NCBI GenBank assembly: GCA_000469685.2 | Contig: LS997563.1 | Coordinates: forward strand, 35,432,968 to 35,496,967 | Length of the DNA stretch: 64,000 nt | Direction of reading: 5' to 3' | DNA from: Haemonchus contortus | Taxonomy: Eukaryota; Nematoda; Chromadorea; Rhabditida; Trichostrongylidae | In this document: in pieces, positions 12,801 to 20,373 of the stretch | Layout of the letters: every line of letters starts with the position of its first letter | Numbering within the stretch: position 1 is the stretch's first letter | Program-made: the position numbers and the translations under genes | The notes under the pieces: generated by a model | The model's input: the letters and a program-made list of their open reading frames with translations, nothing else | What the model was told of the DNA's origin: nothing | Databases searched by the model: none

Positions 12801-15800
12801 AATTCGTGAAGGAATGGTAAGTCCGACAGCTTGAAAAATGGAAGAAGGAAAGGTAGTCTGAGGAACGGTTGAAGACCATTTTGAAGGGAATATCAGGAAA
12901 GGGCGATATATGGGAGATCTTCAAAAACCTTCTCTAGTTGACACTTTTCACGTCGCAAAAGCATTCAGCAGCGTTCAATATTCCTCTTCAAAAATGTCCC
13001 AGAACAACAACGCTTGAGTCCTATACTACAGATGGAAATAAATTCATCAGTGGATACTTTCTGGAGAAGAGCTCATCTACATGTAGCAACTTCTTTTGCA
13101 ATGACTCCTGTATAACATGAGCATTTCCTTGAGGCTTGCTGAGGTTTCAATTGGAAGAAAATGAGTATCAAAAGGTAACCTACCCTTGTTTGATTTCCCA
13201 ATCACCAGTCTTTTCTCGTTTCAGCGATACTGGTGGTGCATTAGAGACGTTGATTACTCGTTGCTGCAAATATAAACAGAAGGTCGGAATAAATGCATGG
13301 GTTACCGGACGCGTTGTAAGTTTAGCTAAGCGCAATAATGTCCGTGTTAGTGTTCCTAATCAGACCTGTTGAGTTTGGGGAAAAGGGTGATGGGATCCTT
13401 TGCATATCACCCTCATGTATGTATGCTCCATAGAAGACGTCGTGTTGGTTGGATTTAAGCAACTTTGTATTAGTGACGCTCAAAGCAACTGCATCAAAGG
13501 AGCTCGTAAATGGTAAACAATGTTTGATGTTTCTGTTTTTTGAGTCACACAGTATGACCTTTAAGACACCCAACAGTCCGGAGTTTTCTGGAAGCTTATG
13601 TAGAAACAGCACCTACTCATTTGTACTGGCACAACCTATCAAGATATTTGATGCTATCGCACACGGTTCATACCGGAGTTCATTTCCGGTCTTTTTGTTT
13701 CAGGCTATGAAGCGTTAGAAGGATGTAGGCACTAGACCGCTCGGAAAATGTTTCCCGAAATTTTCAATGGATTGCAAAGTGAAGTAGCCAGATTTGAATT
13801 CTTTATAAATGTACGCGTTGAATATGGGCGAGCAATGCGGACAAGTCATGCGCTCTGCGATCACTTTAAGTCAAAAATCACTCACCTGAAAATGCGTATT
13901 TGCAATGCCTCCCGTAGGTACCCGTGGCTCATCATCATCTTCCTCATCTGAATGCGGTGCAGAGCTACCCCTTGACCTTGTTCGATAATCTTAAGAGTAT
14001 GGAAAATTTCGGAAAATAAAAAGCGTGATTATTCAGAAGCACTGAACCTACATAGCTTACTTGCAATGAGAATGGGAACAGTGCATTCCAAACTTAATGG
14101 AAACCTTTCAGTACAATCTTTCAAAGTCGTGTGACTAGCTAGCACAGCCAGGATGCTAACTACTGGTAACACACTATGCTAGAATACTTGGAAAGCCAGC
14201 TTTATGTGAATTGTTTGTTGCGCTCCTTCAACTTGATATGTGAACTACTAGGCTGATGCAAAGGTCTTCATACACATGCGCTTTTGAATTCTTTCACTAA
14301 TTTGTTTTGTCAAGCTATATCATCACTACTATTATCGAGTATGGATACCTCCCCTAAAATCGCGTCGCGGTTGCCACACCCGATCGCGAGCCATTAATGA
14401 AAAGTTTGAATTCTCTGTGGAGCGATACTGTAATCGCCGCTGAGCTAGTGCCGCTTGCTGTGGGAATTTGGGGAGAAATACCGCCTCTCACTGTACCATT
14501 AAACAACAGGGCGGCAAGTACATAAGTTAGTTCTTGTTAACAGAAAAACGAGGGCTGTGAACCGTAAGAGCCAGTATTTCTACAGTATTTCTCGTTAAAC
14601 GACCAACGAAGGCAAGGGGTGAATCATCTGACGGTTTGCAGCTAAATGGAAATGGAAAAACTAGTGGTATAGCATTCTCGTCGAGCCCTGAGGGCTGCCT
14701 AGCAAAACCCTCTTTCCTCTCTGACGTCTTTGACGCTATCCTGGGTTAGGCTATACGAGCGGATCTTCTGCTTCTAGAAGAAAGGCAGCGATCTATTTGT
14801 TTCTGCCGTAGAGGATCCAGCTCCTCTCACTTGCCACCGAACTTTTGTGCAGAAACTTTTTTGGGTTTGAGGAGCGACTAGCAGATTGGTAAGCCAGTAG
14901 GAAGTCATTGGATGGAGAGGTCGCCTGGAAGGGATAGTCATCGAGCTTCGTATGCGTAGAGTGAAAGCAAGCGCATAACAACTGATGGACGCATGGCTTA
15001 TGTGATTGTCTCTGACGGAAGTACTGATGTTGGATGGAGGCAAAGGAAGGAGTACAGGAGCCATGGCACTTTCCTAGAAGACCATCACTTGAACGCAGTT
15101 TTCGACCATCGCCTTATAGTTTACATAAGAAGCGCTGATTGCGACTCATCTAAATATTTCTAGTGGCAACCATGAGACCCGTTTGGTGGCGGTGGTCCAA
15201 AAGATTCGTTTCTAAAGTTTTTCTTACTAGTCTAACATTAGTTCGAACATACCCCCCTGTAGTCCACCTCCGGAAGAATGATAATTGTGTGGATGGCGCT
15301 TTCGAACGATTTGGATGAAATTGGCATTGCAACCTAAGTAAGGGTTAGAGAACACCTACTTTGTTCGTCATCTTTTCCATCAGAGTCAATGCTCTCCATG
15401 CTGCCCATAGACGAATGCCGAGAAATCTTCTTTTGGAGATGATGAAACTTCTCACCGAACTGTTTAGCGTTGACGCCCAACAATGACTTTCTGATGCCGG
15501 GAACTGCTGCATAGAGCTCTCTGGAAGCAGATGTTGTCTATTCATTGTGATAGTAGAGGCCACAATTACCTCCTCCATCACCATTCATTTGTTTTTTGTC
15601 ATAGCAGTAAGCAACGGCTCACTTACAGGTCAAACACATTGGAGAAATAAGTAAATTTTGACTACAACAAAATGGTGATCCTAGGTTACCCAGATGATCA
15701 ATTATGCTCCGTACCAATATACCCTTTTGCCCAACATAGATTCACGACAGGCAAACTCTTTCCATTACGCGAAATTCCACAAAACTCAAAACAGACGAGC

Positions 15801-18800
15801 CTTCTGCATAAACGTGAAGAAGACATACTCAATTGATTTATTGTTGACTACTTGAATTATCACCTTTTACGCGATTCTGTCCTGATTTCTTTTATGGAGT
15901 GACCCGACGGGAACCCAATTACAAATATTAGGTTGATGCATAATTATTGCGGATTTTCTCGCGGCTTTTTTCCCTCGATAGAATTTGAATATTGAGTTCG
16001 GGTTTTCTTAGCAATGATCTGCTTGATTTCCTCTACAGAAATGTACTTAGAAAACTATCGCATAATCGCGAAACTGGGCTCTACTACTTCGAGAACGGTT
16101 GGAAGATGGCACAGTCATTCCGCGATCTCAGTAACTTTTCGGCGATCGAACAATCAGTCAGAGCCAGTCAAGAAATGGGGTCTGCCCCTAAATCTGCCAT
16201 ATTCAGCAGCAGAAACTCCTACGGATTATCTCGTCAACCGCTCGCTGAAAAAAGTGGCTGGGAAATAGAAGTTACGTCGATTTGGATGACTTGATGGCCG
16301 ATGTCAAGGCGTGGATCGCCCCCAAGGATCGAAACTCTTCGCTTTTGGAATCCGACTATCTAGTCAATGGGAAGCAGTGCATGATGTAGATGGTGGTTAA
16401 GTTATCAGTATTTTTATCGTTTCGTTAAATAAAATTTGCTGAAAAAATCCGCAATAATTATGCATCAACCTAATAACAACAAGTTAAAACATCACTGGAT
16501 TGCTAACGAAGAGATCGAAAAAGATTGAAGCCATTGCTACCGTCAAACTCAACAGGTAGTCATATGGTTTAGTTATTACACTCAATACAAATAATGGATG
16601 AAGCTCTGGCAGTAACTCATCCCGTCTGAGGGATGCGCACACGCATTTGACATCCATTTAAAATCGTAGTGGCGCATTTAATGCGTATGTGGTTGATACA
16701 ATGCTGAGGTGGTGGCCAGCCGATATACAATTTAGTGCTTTATCCCTTCCAGACGAGTGATTGGTACCAATTAAATGACTACGGAAAGATAGCGCGCCTT
16801 TGTTGGCCTGGCCGAATACCGAACAGGGATTCGTCCCCGTGACCATGCTTCCGTGATAGCGCGCTCCTCGCCACTACACCTCCTCACATATTGCTACGAA
16901 TATTGTTTGAAATTTTGCTTTTCGCCATCTCTTTATTTGCATAAGCTCAGATCACTTACCGCAGCCGATTTTTCCCAGTGTTTACATCGTATAACGTGAG
17001 AGCGAACAATAATGAATCCCTGAACTTTGTTCCATAGGCGAGATCCGAATCGAAAATGTTCGGCACTGCTGCTCTTAAAATTTTTATTACTTTCGACTGA
17101 CTGCACCCATCTCAAACAGAGAATTTGTGCAAAGTCCAAACAACAACAACTGAAGAAATGAGGCTGAGGTTGGATCACAAGAGTCCATGTTAGAGCCACC
17201 TTGAGATAAGCCTCGAACTCGTTTTCATTCCAGAGTCACGAAAATGAAGCTCATCCTACACAGTCTAATTGTAAATCTGACTGAATCCCCCACCAGTGAA
17301 CCTGTCTGAAGAAATTGAAGGCTCGCTAAGTCTAAATGGGTTGATCCTAGATTTTGTTGCTTATTCAAAAGTAAAGCGCTGCCATTTCTCTCTGCTGTAT
17401 GTTCGTCTTGATATCAGCAATGAAGTAATCCATAAAAAACGCAAAAACCAAGGATGTCATCGAAATATTTGTAGAAAAAGGAAAATGAATCAGAAAGACT
17501 GAAATGCAAAACCTCTTGAGAGAACTATAGAAAATGAATACCTCCAAAACTGTACAGTGTTATATCCAAGTGAAGTTACAAGCAATTCAAAACTTTGGTG
17601 ATCCTCCATTGAGTTGGCAAGACAGTACTCAAGTATAAATAACAAACCCTAAAAAAATGTCTGATTGTCTTGGAACTCCTCTACAAAAATTATGCCAGAT
17701 TTGAGCTTGGAACACACGTGTGTGATGGGTGGGAGTAATTTTTGTGTTGTAGCGCTGCAAATACAGCTCCCGTGTGGTCGAGGTTCATACGAGAGCCTTC
17801 AACGATAAGAGTGATCCGTTTCGGTCCCTCAAACGGTTTCATGAACCGATCTGATCCTCGAGTACGTGGTCCCTTTCTATTACGAAATCAAAAATTTGAA
17901 GAATGGGTGGATAGGTAGGGTTTTTTTATGTGGTAACGATCGCGATGGATACAAAAATTTGTAGATTGTGATAATGCTCGGTAATCTTCGAGCAATTTCA
18001 TGCTTCCTCGAAGAAATCAGGATTCCCTGACCATTGTGGAGATCGAAAAAAACGAACTAGTCGATTTGGGAGCAGAACCTCCGGAGACTTTCAAAGAAAC
18101 AGTGTATGAAAACGAATTTTCAACAAGTGTTAAATGTAAAGCGAAGGTGATAGGAGTCCAACGTCATTACTCAAATAATTGTAAAATATTAAATGCTAAC
18201 TAGTGGTGTTAGTGGCGAAAATTGTGTAAATACAAACCCTCAAATATCTCTCCGAATGAGCGTCTCTCTTTCTCCATGAGGCTATCAATGGACCAAGAGC
18301 TGAACCGATTATAGACAAACCGTCCCCATCTTCAACCTTCATATTTAATTTGGCAAGAATTCGTTGTAGTTGCTGGAAAATATGTAAAAATTCGAAGCGG
18401 AATCAAAATTTTCTGAATGAAAATCTCTGCCAAGCCTTCAAATCATTTTGCTCTGCCTCTCTCTCAAACCACTGCCTTTCCTCTCCCCAAGAAGCACAGT
18501 GCTATTCAGGTTTTTCCCGCTATACTTTTTTCTTTACTTCTTTCCAATTTTCTGCTACATACAATCGCTGCTTTCCCTCTTATCTGTTCAAAAATTTCTC
18601 TTTCTACAAATATATGCTGCCTCACACATCTCCGCCACTCATCCGTCTAAAGGGGGCATTGTTGGGGAGTTTGCTTCCCTCTCCCTGCTTCAGAGGCTGC
18701 TTCAAAAGCACTGTCGGAGACATACTGATCAGAGCTGTTCATTTCTTTATGTTTTTTGGACAAAAACGGAAAGATCATAGGCATCCCAAACGTCGGTGAC

Positions 18801-19568
18801 TTTTATGGACTCTACAGCAAGGTTTTCGGTGGTACCTCTTGAGAAAGCGAAAAAGTACATGGTAGAAATCACCGAACGCTGCTTCTAGGACCTTGTCTTG
18901 TTATGCACACTTTCTGATTTTTGGCGAGCAAACGAGCTTTTGGTCCCACACCAAGGGTTCGGAACAATGAATTGTAGAGGGTAACCATTGCAATGAGCAA
19001 TTCTAACACCTCTACAACTTTTTTTTGGGACCACAAAAACTCCTCGCAATGTTTTTCAGTCATGCCCACGTATTGTACACATCTACACGTTTCAGATGCC
19101 TTTCCCACATCGTCGCTGTCATTTTTACGATCTCACTTTTCAGACGCTTTCCACACACAGCCACTGTTCATTGTTCAATCCCATGTGTAGAAGAATGAGG
19201 AATCTTCCAGAATATTCATAAGAAAATACAAATCATCGAATGTCATAACAACTTACCAGTGAACAGGTAGTACCTGAACGGTTTTTACCTGCTTTGGTAC
19301 GTATACGATATGAGACATATCGGGCGCAAGAGCAGGTATTTTTCCGATTCGGCAGAGCACAGCCTTTTTGTAAGAAAAAAACAATTTTCTTTAATAGCTA
19401 CCTCTCTTAACTGTCCCAGATTAATAGGATCTTTGAGTGCACGATGGAATGGTTCGATTCGAGGTTGAGATGGGCTTTTTGGCTTCCCCTCGGCTACAGT
19501 TTCTCCTGTTTCACCTTTGGAAGGCTGTTCTATACTTCCATTGGGTTGATTTGGTTCTATTGCCATTG
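3685..19568 (-). CDS. tps: Trehalose-6-phosphate synthase, 19 exons, 3' end outside window
   Basis: Glycosyltransferase family 20 enzyme; it makes trehalose 6-phosphate from UDP-glucose and glucose 6-phosphate in the cytosol. Exons in order: 19568-19402, 17255-17200, 17019-16960, 15520-15360, 13947-13886, 13263-13184, 12372-12271, 10630-10540, 9973-9903, 9163-8983, 8914-8834, 8004-7930, 7846-7742, 6826-6721, 6479-6358, 6281-6132, 4290-4152, 3998-3916, 3834-3685. They sum to 2,040 bases (680 codons) with every phase matching. The GT20 core starts near residue 169 (RVINVSNAPPVS) and shows WIHDYHLM (exon 12), SVERFDYTKG with the substrate-binding Arg and Lys (exon 16), and KDGMNL/VAKEM with the conserved Asp and Glu (exons 18-19). 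The long N-terminal extension is typical of nematode TPS proteins. The C-terminal part is missing because intron 19 runs to the window edge. Seen: splice sites and motifs. Inferred: exon 2 and the trans-spliced start. Confidence 0.93.
3916..3998 (-). CDS. tps: tps exon 18 (residues 603-630)
   Basis: Acceptor AATTTACAG, donor TTG/gtcagc. Encodes GLPRPELVAAYMAMDIGIVT and PKKDGMNL. Asp of KDGMNL is a conserved UDP-glucose-binding residue. Reading on past the donor stays open for a while but loses the family sequence, so the donor is preferred. Confidence 0.96.
4152..4290 (-). CDS. tps: tps exon 17 (residues 557-603)
   Basis: Acceptor TCAGTTTAG, donor GATG/gtgagt. VAVTNRRSVDTYRVYQDECI matches the family block after the donor-binding motif. 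It ends one base into a Gly codon. Intron 16 upstream (1.8 kb) contains a decayed LINE on the opposite strand. Confidence 0.97.
5080..5960 (+). mobile_element. Decayed LINE reverse-transcriptase fragment in tps intron 16
   Basis: Plus-strand frames read AVGPDGVPI, then IRWLTQLWNSVTAEG, AMKLYERPIGYRLRGTGSIP and EHFSFMNQRS before ARQVEEYYRK. These are the blocks before the catalytic Tyr-x-Asp-Asp in non-LTR reverse transcriptases (K-A-x-G-P-D-G-x-P; K-x-x-E-R...L; Q-x-G-F...R-S). Several stops and shifts; the YADD box and endonuclease are not seen. Antisense to tps, so its own poly(A) or splice signals should not affect the gene. Confidence 0.75.
6132..6281 (-). CDS. tps: tps exon 16 (residues 507-556)
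   Basis: Acceptor ACAATTCAG, donor CAG/gtacac. RFFFSVERFDYTKGIKEKLV carries the Arg and Lys that bind the UDP-glucose phosphates in GT20 enzymes (E-R-x-D-Y-x-K-G). Followed by AYKRYFEKYPDRIGKDVLYQ. Exactly 50 codons. Confidence 0.98.
6358..6479 (-). CDS. tps: tps exon 15 (residues 466-506)
   Basis: Acceptor CTGTTTCAG, donor AAG/gtaatc. THEGWTCSLGVFPVSIKNDD matches the G-V-F-P-V-x-I block of GT20, followed by a charged helix ending EAIRKK. Confidence 0.96.
6721..6826 (-). CDS. tps: tps exon 14 (residues 431-466)
   Basis: Acceptor AAGCACAG, donor ACAG/gtgagt. VGFQTHRDRAKYLELVQQHL matches the GT20 G-F-Q-T-x-x-D segment. It ends one base into a Val codon completed by exon 15. Confidence 0.95.
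6992..7567 (-). mobile_element. Mariner deletion derivative in tps intron 13
   Basis: Inverted ends: GGTTGATGCATAATTATTGC on the left and its complement GCAATAATTATGCATCAA on the right. The minus strand keeps scraps of a mariner transposase: N-terminal LNELLGDGTVS, and a C-terminal region reading VIASKNRNSSPVESD...NEKQC. The middle of the gene is missing. The end sequence resembles the mariner ends of the Hsmar1/cecropia group (family knowledge). Confidence 0.82.
7742..7846 (-). CDS. tps: tps exon 13 (residues 396-430)
   Basis: Acceptor CTACCGTAG, donor AAG/gtgagc. VGFFLHTPFQPPDSFFTKYV and LRGLLRFTK match the GT20 block F-F-L-H-x-P-F. Usual sequence has Ile or Val where this copy has Thr before PFQ. 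Followed by intron 13, largely made of a mariner derivative. Confidence 0.96.
7930..8004 (-). CDS. tps: tps exon 12 (residues 371-395)
   Basis: Acceptor CATTTCAG, donor GAC/gtaatt. DFIWIHDYHLMLTGMIMQSL contains the GT20 signature W-x-H-D-Y-H-L-M, whose Asp and His lie in the active site. Confidence 0.97.
8834..8914 (-). CDS. tps: tps exon 11 (residues 344-370)
   Basis: Encodes ILRDHWCAYVRVNYQFAIDA and VRNSRPQ: the W-x-x-Y-V-x-V-N block of GT20. The acceptor is AATTCTTCAAG, with A instead of C before AG, and intron 10 is 68 bases. Phase 0 at both ends joins it cleanly to exons 10 and 12. Donor CAG/gtttgc. Confidence 0.9.
8983..9163 (-). CDS. tps: tps exon 10 (residues 283-343)
   Basis: Acceptor GAGTTTCAG, donor AAAG/gtgagt. 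Contains EEDYNVYYGGISNGLLWPAL then HNLPEYIVSDYDTPK. The Y-Y-G-G-x-S-N-x-x-L-W-P block is the conserved GT20 segment that carries substrate-contacting Tyr and Trp residues. Longest exon found in the gene. Confidence 0.96.
9903..9973 (-). CDS. tps: tps exon 9 (residues 260-283)
   Basis: Acceptor CTTTATAG, donor CCAG/gttgaa. Encodes VLFHVLADDDKPEKESNAEQ and ends two bases into an Arg codon finished by exon 10. The acidic/basic insert is variable between GT20 enzymes. Confidence 0.88.
10540..10630 (-). CDS. tps: tps exon 8 (residues 229-259)
   Basis: Acceptor CAGATTTCAG, donor GAG/gtaggt. Encodes a Ser-rich loop, then TNTLGLPLIKQAIAE. The phase from exon 7 (two bases) is completed by the first base here. 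Confidence 0.88.
12271..12372 (-). CDS. tps: tps exon 7 (residues 195-229)
   Basis: Acceptor CTTTTTCAG, donor AAAAA/gtgagt. Reads SGGLVACVDPVMNKDRENIW then LANLGMNLKDRRKK. The SGGLV motif and the following aromatic (here IW) are the second conserved block of GT20, next to the sugar-phosphate site. Confidence 0.93.
13184..13263 (-). CDS. tps: tps exon 6 (residues 169-195), start of GT20 domain
   Basis: Acceptor ATTTGCAG, donor AAGG/gtaggt. QRVINVSNAPPVSLKREKTG matches the opening beta-strand of GT20 enzymes (the position of R-x-I-x-V-S-N-x-x-P in bacterial OtsA), which contributes a glucose-6-phosphate-binding Arg. Confidence 0.93.
13886..13947 (-). CDS. tps: tps exon 5 (residues 148-168)
   Basis: Acceptor GCATTCAG, donor CAG/gtgagt. 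Encodes an acidic run followed by EPRVPTGGIANTHFQ and ends at a complete codon just before the catalytic domain. Confidence 0.85.
14345..14500 (+). repeat. GC-rich dispersed repeat A, copy 1
   Basis: Shares an ordered series of blocks with 50,318-50,490: CGCGTCGCGGTTGCC, CCCGATCGCG, AAAGTTTGAATT, ATCGCCGCTGAGCTAGTGCC, GCTTGC. GC-rich against an AT-rich background. Lies in tps intron 4. Class unknown. Confidence 0.65.
15360..15520 (-). CDS. tps: tps exon 4 (residues 94-148)
   Basis: Acceptor GCTTCCAG, donor CAAA/gtaggt. Encodes ELYAAVPGIRKSLLGVNAKQ and then a basic, helix-prone stretch and a serine/acid-rich tail (SSMGSMESIDSDGKDDEQ). This is part of the N-terminal extension, before the catalytic domain. 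Such a Ser/Asp-rich linker is a plausible phosphorylation region, which is inference. Confidence 0.85.
15928..16473 (+). mobile_element. Mariner deletion derivative in tps intron 3
   Basis: A perfect 30-bp inverted repeat starts TTAGGTTGATGCATAATT at 15,928 and ends at 16,473, flanked by TA on both sides (15,926-15,927; 16,474-16,475). Plus-strand relics include PYSAAETPTDYLVNRSLKK (the catalytic PPYSPDLAPTDYHLF block of mariner, with the Asp-side lost) and DVKAWIAPKDRNSSLLESD. Shares its internal deletion with the copy at 6,992. Confidence 0.9.
16590..16886 (-). repeat. tRNA-derived SINE, copy 2
   Basis: Same order of blocks as the copy at 3,270: degenerate tRNA head (16,800-16,886), GTCTGGAAGGGATAAAGC, CGGCTGGCCACCAC, GCATCCCTCAGACGGGAT. 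Sits in tps intron 3, about 120 bp from a mariner derivative. Confidence 0.8.
16960..17019 (-). CDS. tps: tps exon 3 (residues 74-94)
   Basis: Acceptor AAAGTTCAG, donor GCG/gtaagt. It reads DSLLFALTLYDVNTGKNRL and joins in frame to exon 4. Two other frames are partly open, but only this one fits both neighbouring phases. Confidence 0.75.
17200..17255 (-). CDS. tps: tps exon 2 (residues 56-74), weakly supported
   Basis: Acceptor ACTGTGTAG, donor AAG/gtggct, which is a poor donor. The 56 bases encode DELHFRDSGMKTSSRLIS and end two bases into a codon, exactly what exon 3 needs; the start phase also matches exon 1. The frame has a stop just upstream of the acceptor, so the boundary is fixed if the exon is real. 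Intron 2 would be only 180 bases. Confidence 0.55.
19402..19568 (-). CDS. tps: tps exon 1 (residues 1-55), start codon
   Basis: Begins two bases before the ATG at 19,566, right after a TTTCATTTCAG acceptor, and ends GAG/gtagct. It encodes a hydrophilic, Pro/Glu/Ser-rich leader with no signal peptide, ending PINLGQLRE. The product is unlike known GT20 catalytic sequence; the assignment rests on strand, phase 0 end and the downstream exons. It could instead be the first coding exon of a separate gene, but no other gene follows on this strand. Confidence 0.7.
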
Positions 19569-19585
19569 CTGAAATGAAATGATGA
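19569..19585 (-). promoter_or_regulatory. Splice acceptor two bases before the tps ATG, likely trans-splice site
   Basis: A strong TTTCATTTCAG lies directly upstream of CAATG. An acceptor so close to the ATG is usual where nematode mRNAs receive a spliced leader. A 5'UTR cis-intron is the alternative. Confidence 0.5.
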
Positions 19586-19792
19586 TCAGTTTATGGTTAT
19601 CTCAGTAAAAAGAAGAACTCATTCGCGATCTGTGAAGTTTCCGAAAAAGGTTGTTCAAAAAAGGAGGAAAGAAAATATACTGAAAGTTCGATAGACTATG
19701 ATCGAAATGAAATGTATGATGCGATTCACTGAGTGATTGAGTTATAATGATTTTAGAGGTAAGGAAATAATCCTACTTTATATAATTCGCTA

Positions 19793-19868
19793 AGTGTGTC
19801 TGTTGGTGTGTCGGTGTGTTTGTGTGTGTGTTTGTTTGTAAGTGTGTGTGTCGGTGTGTGTGTCTGAC
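19793..19868. repeat. GT-rich simple-sequence tract
   Basis: Interrupted TGTG/TTTG repeats over about 75 bp that lead directly into the tandem repeat that follows. Confidence 0.9.
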
Positions 19869-20362
19869 CGGAAATTCATAGCTCCTGACCCCGTGGACCC
19901 AGAGCCTTCAAATTTGGTAGGAGTAAGAGGGGCAGGATGAGAACACCTATGGTAGGTGGCAGGACCGGACTCCGTTCACAGGGAGCGCAGCGTGCGCGTT
20001 AGAAATTTTGGGCCGCAAATTCATAACTCCTATTCCCGTGGACCTAGAAAGCTCAAATATGGCAGGAGTACAGGGGGCAGCATGGGAACACCTATGACAG
20101 GTGGTAGGAGCAAACTCCACCCACAGGGAGCAAGTTGTGCGCGATAGAAATTTTTGGTCGCAAATTCATAACTCCTGCTCCAGTAGACCCAAAGCGTTCA
20201 AAATTGGTAGAAGTACAGGGGCGGCATGGAAACACTTATGGTGGGAGGCAGGACCGGACTCCATGCAAAGGGAGCGGGGCGTGCGCGATAGTAATTATGA
20301 GCCGCAAATTCATAACTCCTGTTTACGTGGACCTAGAGCGTTCAAATTTGGTAGGATAACCT
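19869..20362 (+). repeat. Tandem repeat, unit about 144 bp, 3.4 copies
   Basis: The marker AAATTCATA recurs at 19,872, 20,018, 20,162 and 20,306 (spacings 146, 144, 144). Each unit reads CTCC..., GTGGACC, TTCAAATTTGGTAGG, CAGGACCGGACTCC, GGGAGC and GTGCGCG. Units differ at many sites, so the array is old. 144 is a multiple of three and frames stay open across copies (19,956-20,373), but two overlapping frames do so equally. Confidence 0.9.
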
Positions 20363-20373
20363 CAGTATTTTAG

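Noticed and set aside
18350..18799. 149-codon plus-strand frame in tps intron 1
   Set aside because: Pyrimidine-rich sequence gives Phe/Ser/Leu-rich frames in three overlapping registers; no family resemblance.
19956..20373. Repeat-containing small proteins over the tandem array
   Set aside because: The period is a multiple of three, so several frames stay open at once; no start context or splice support.
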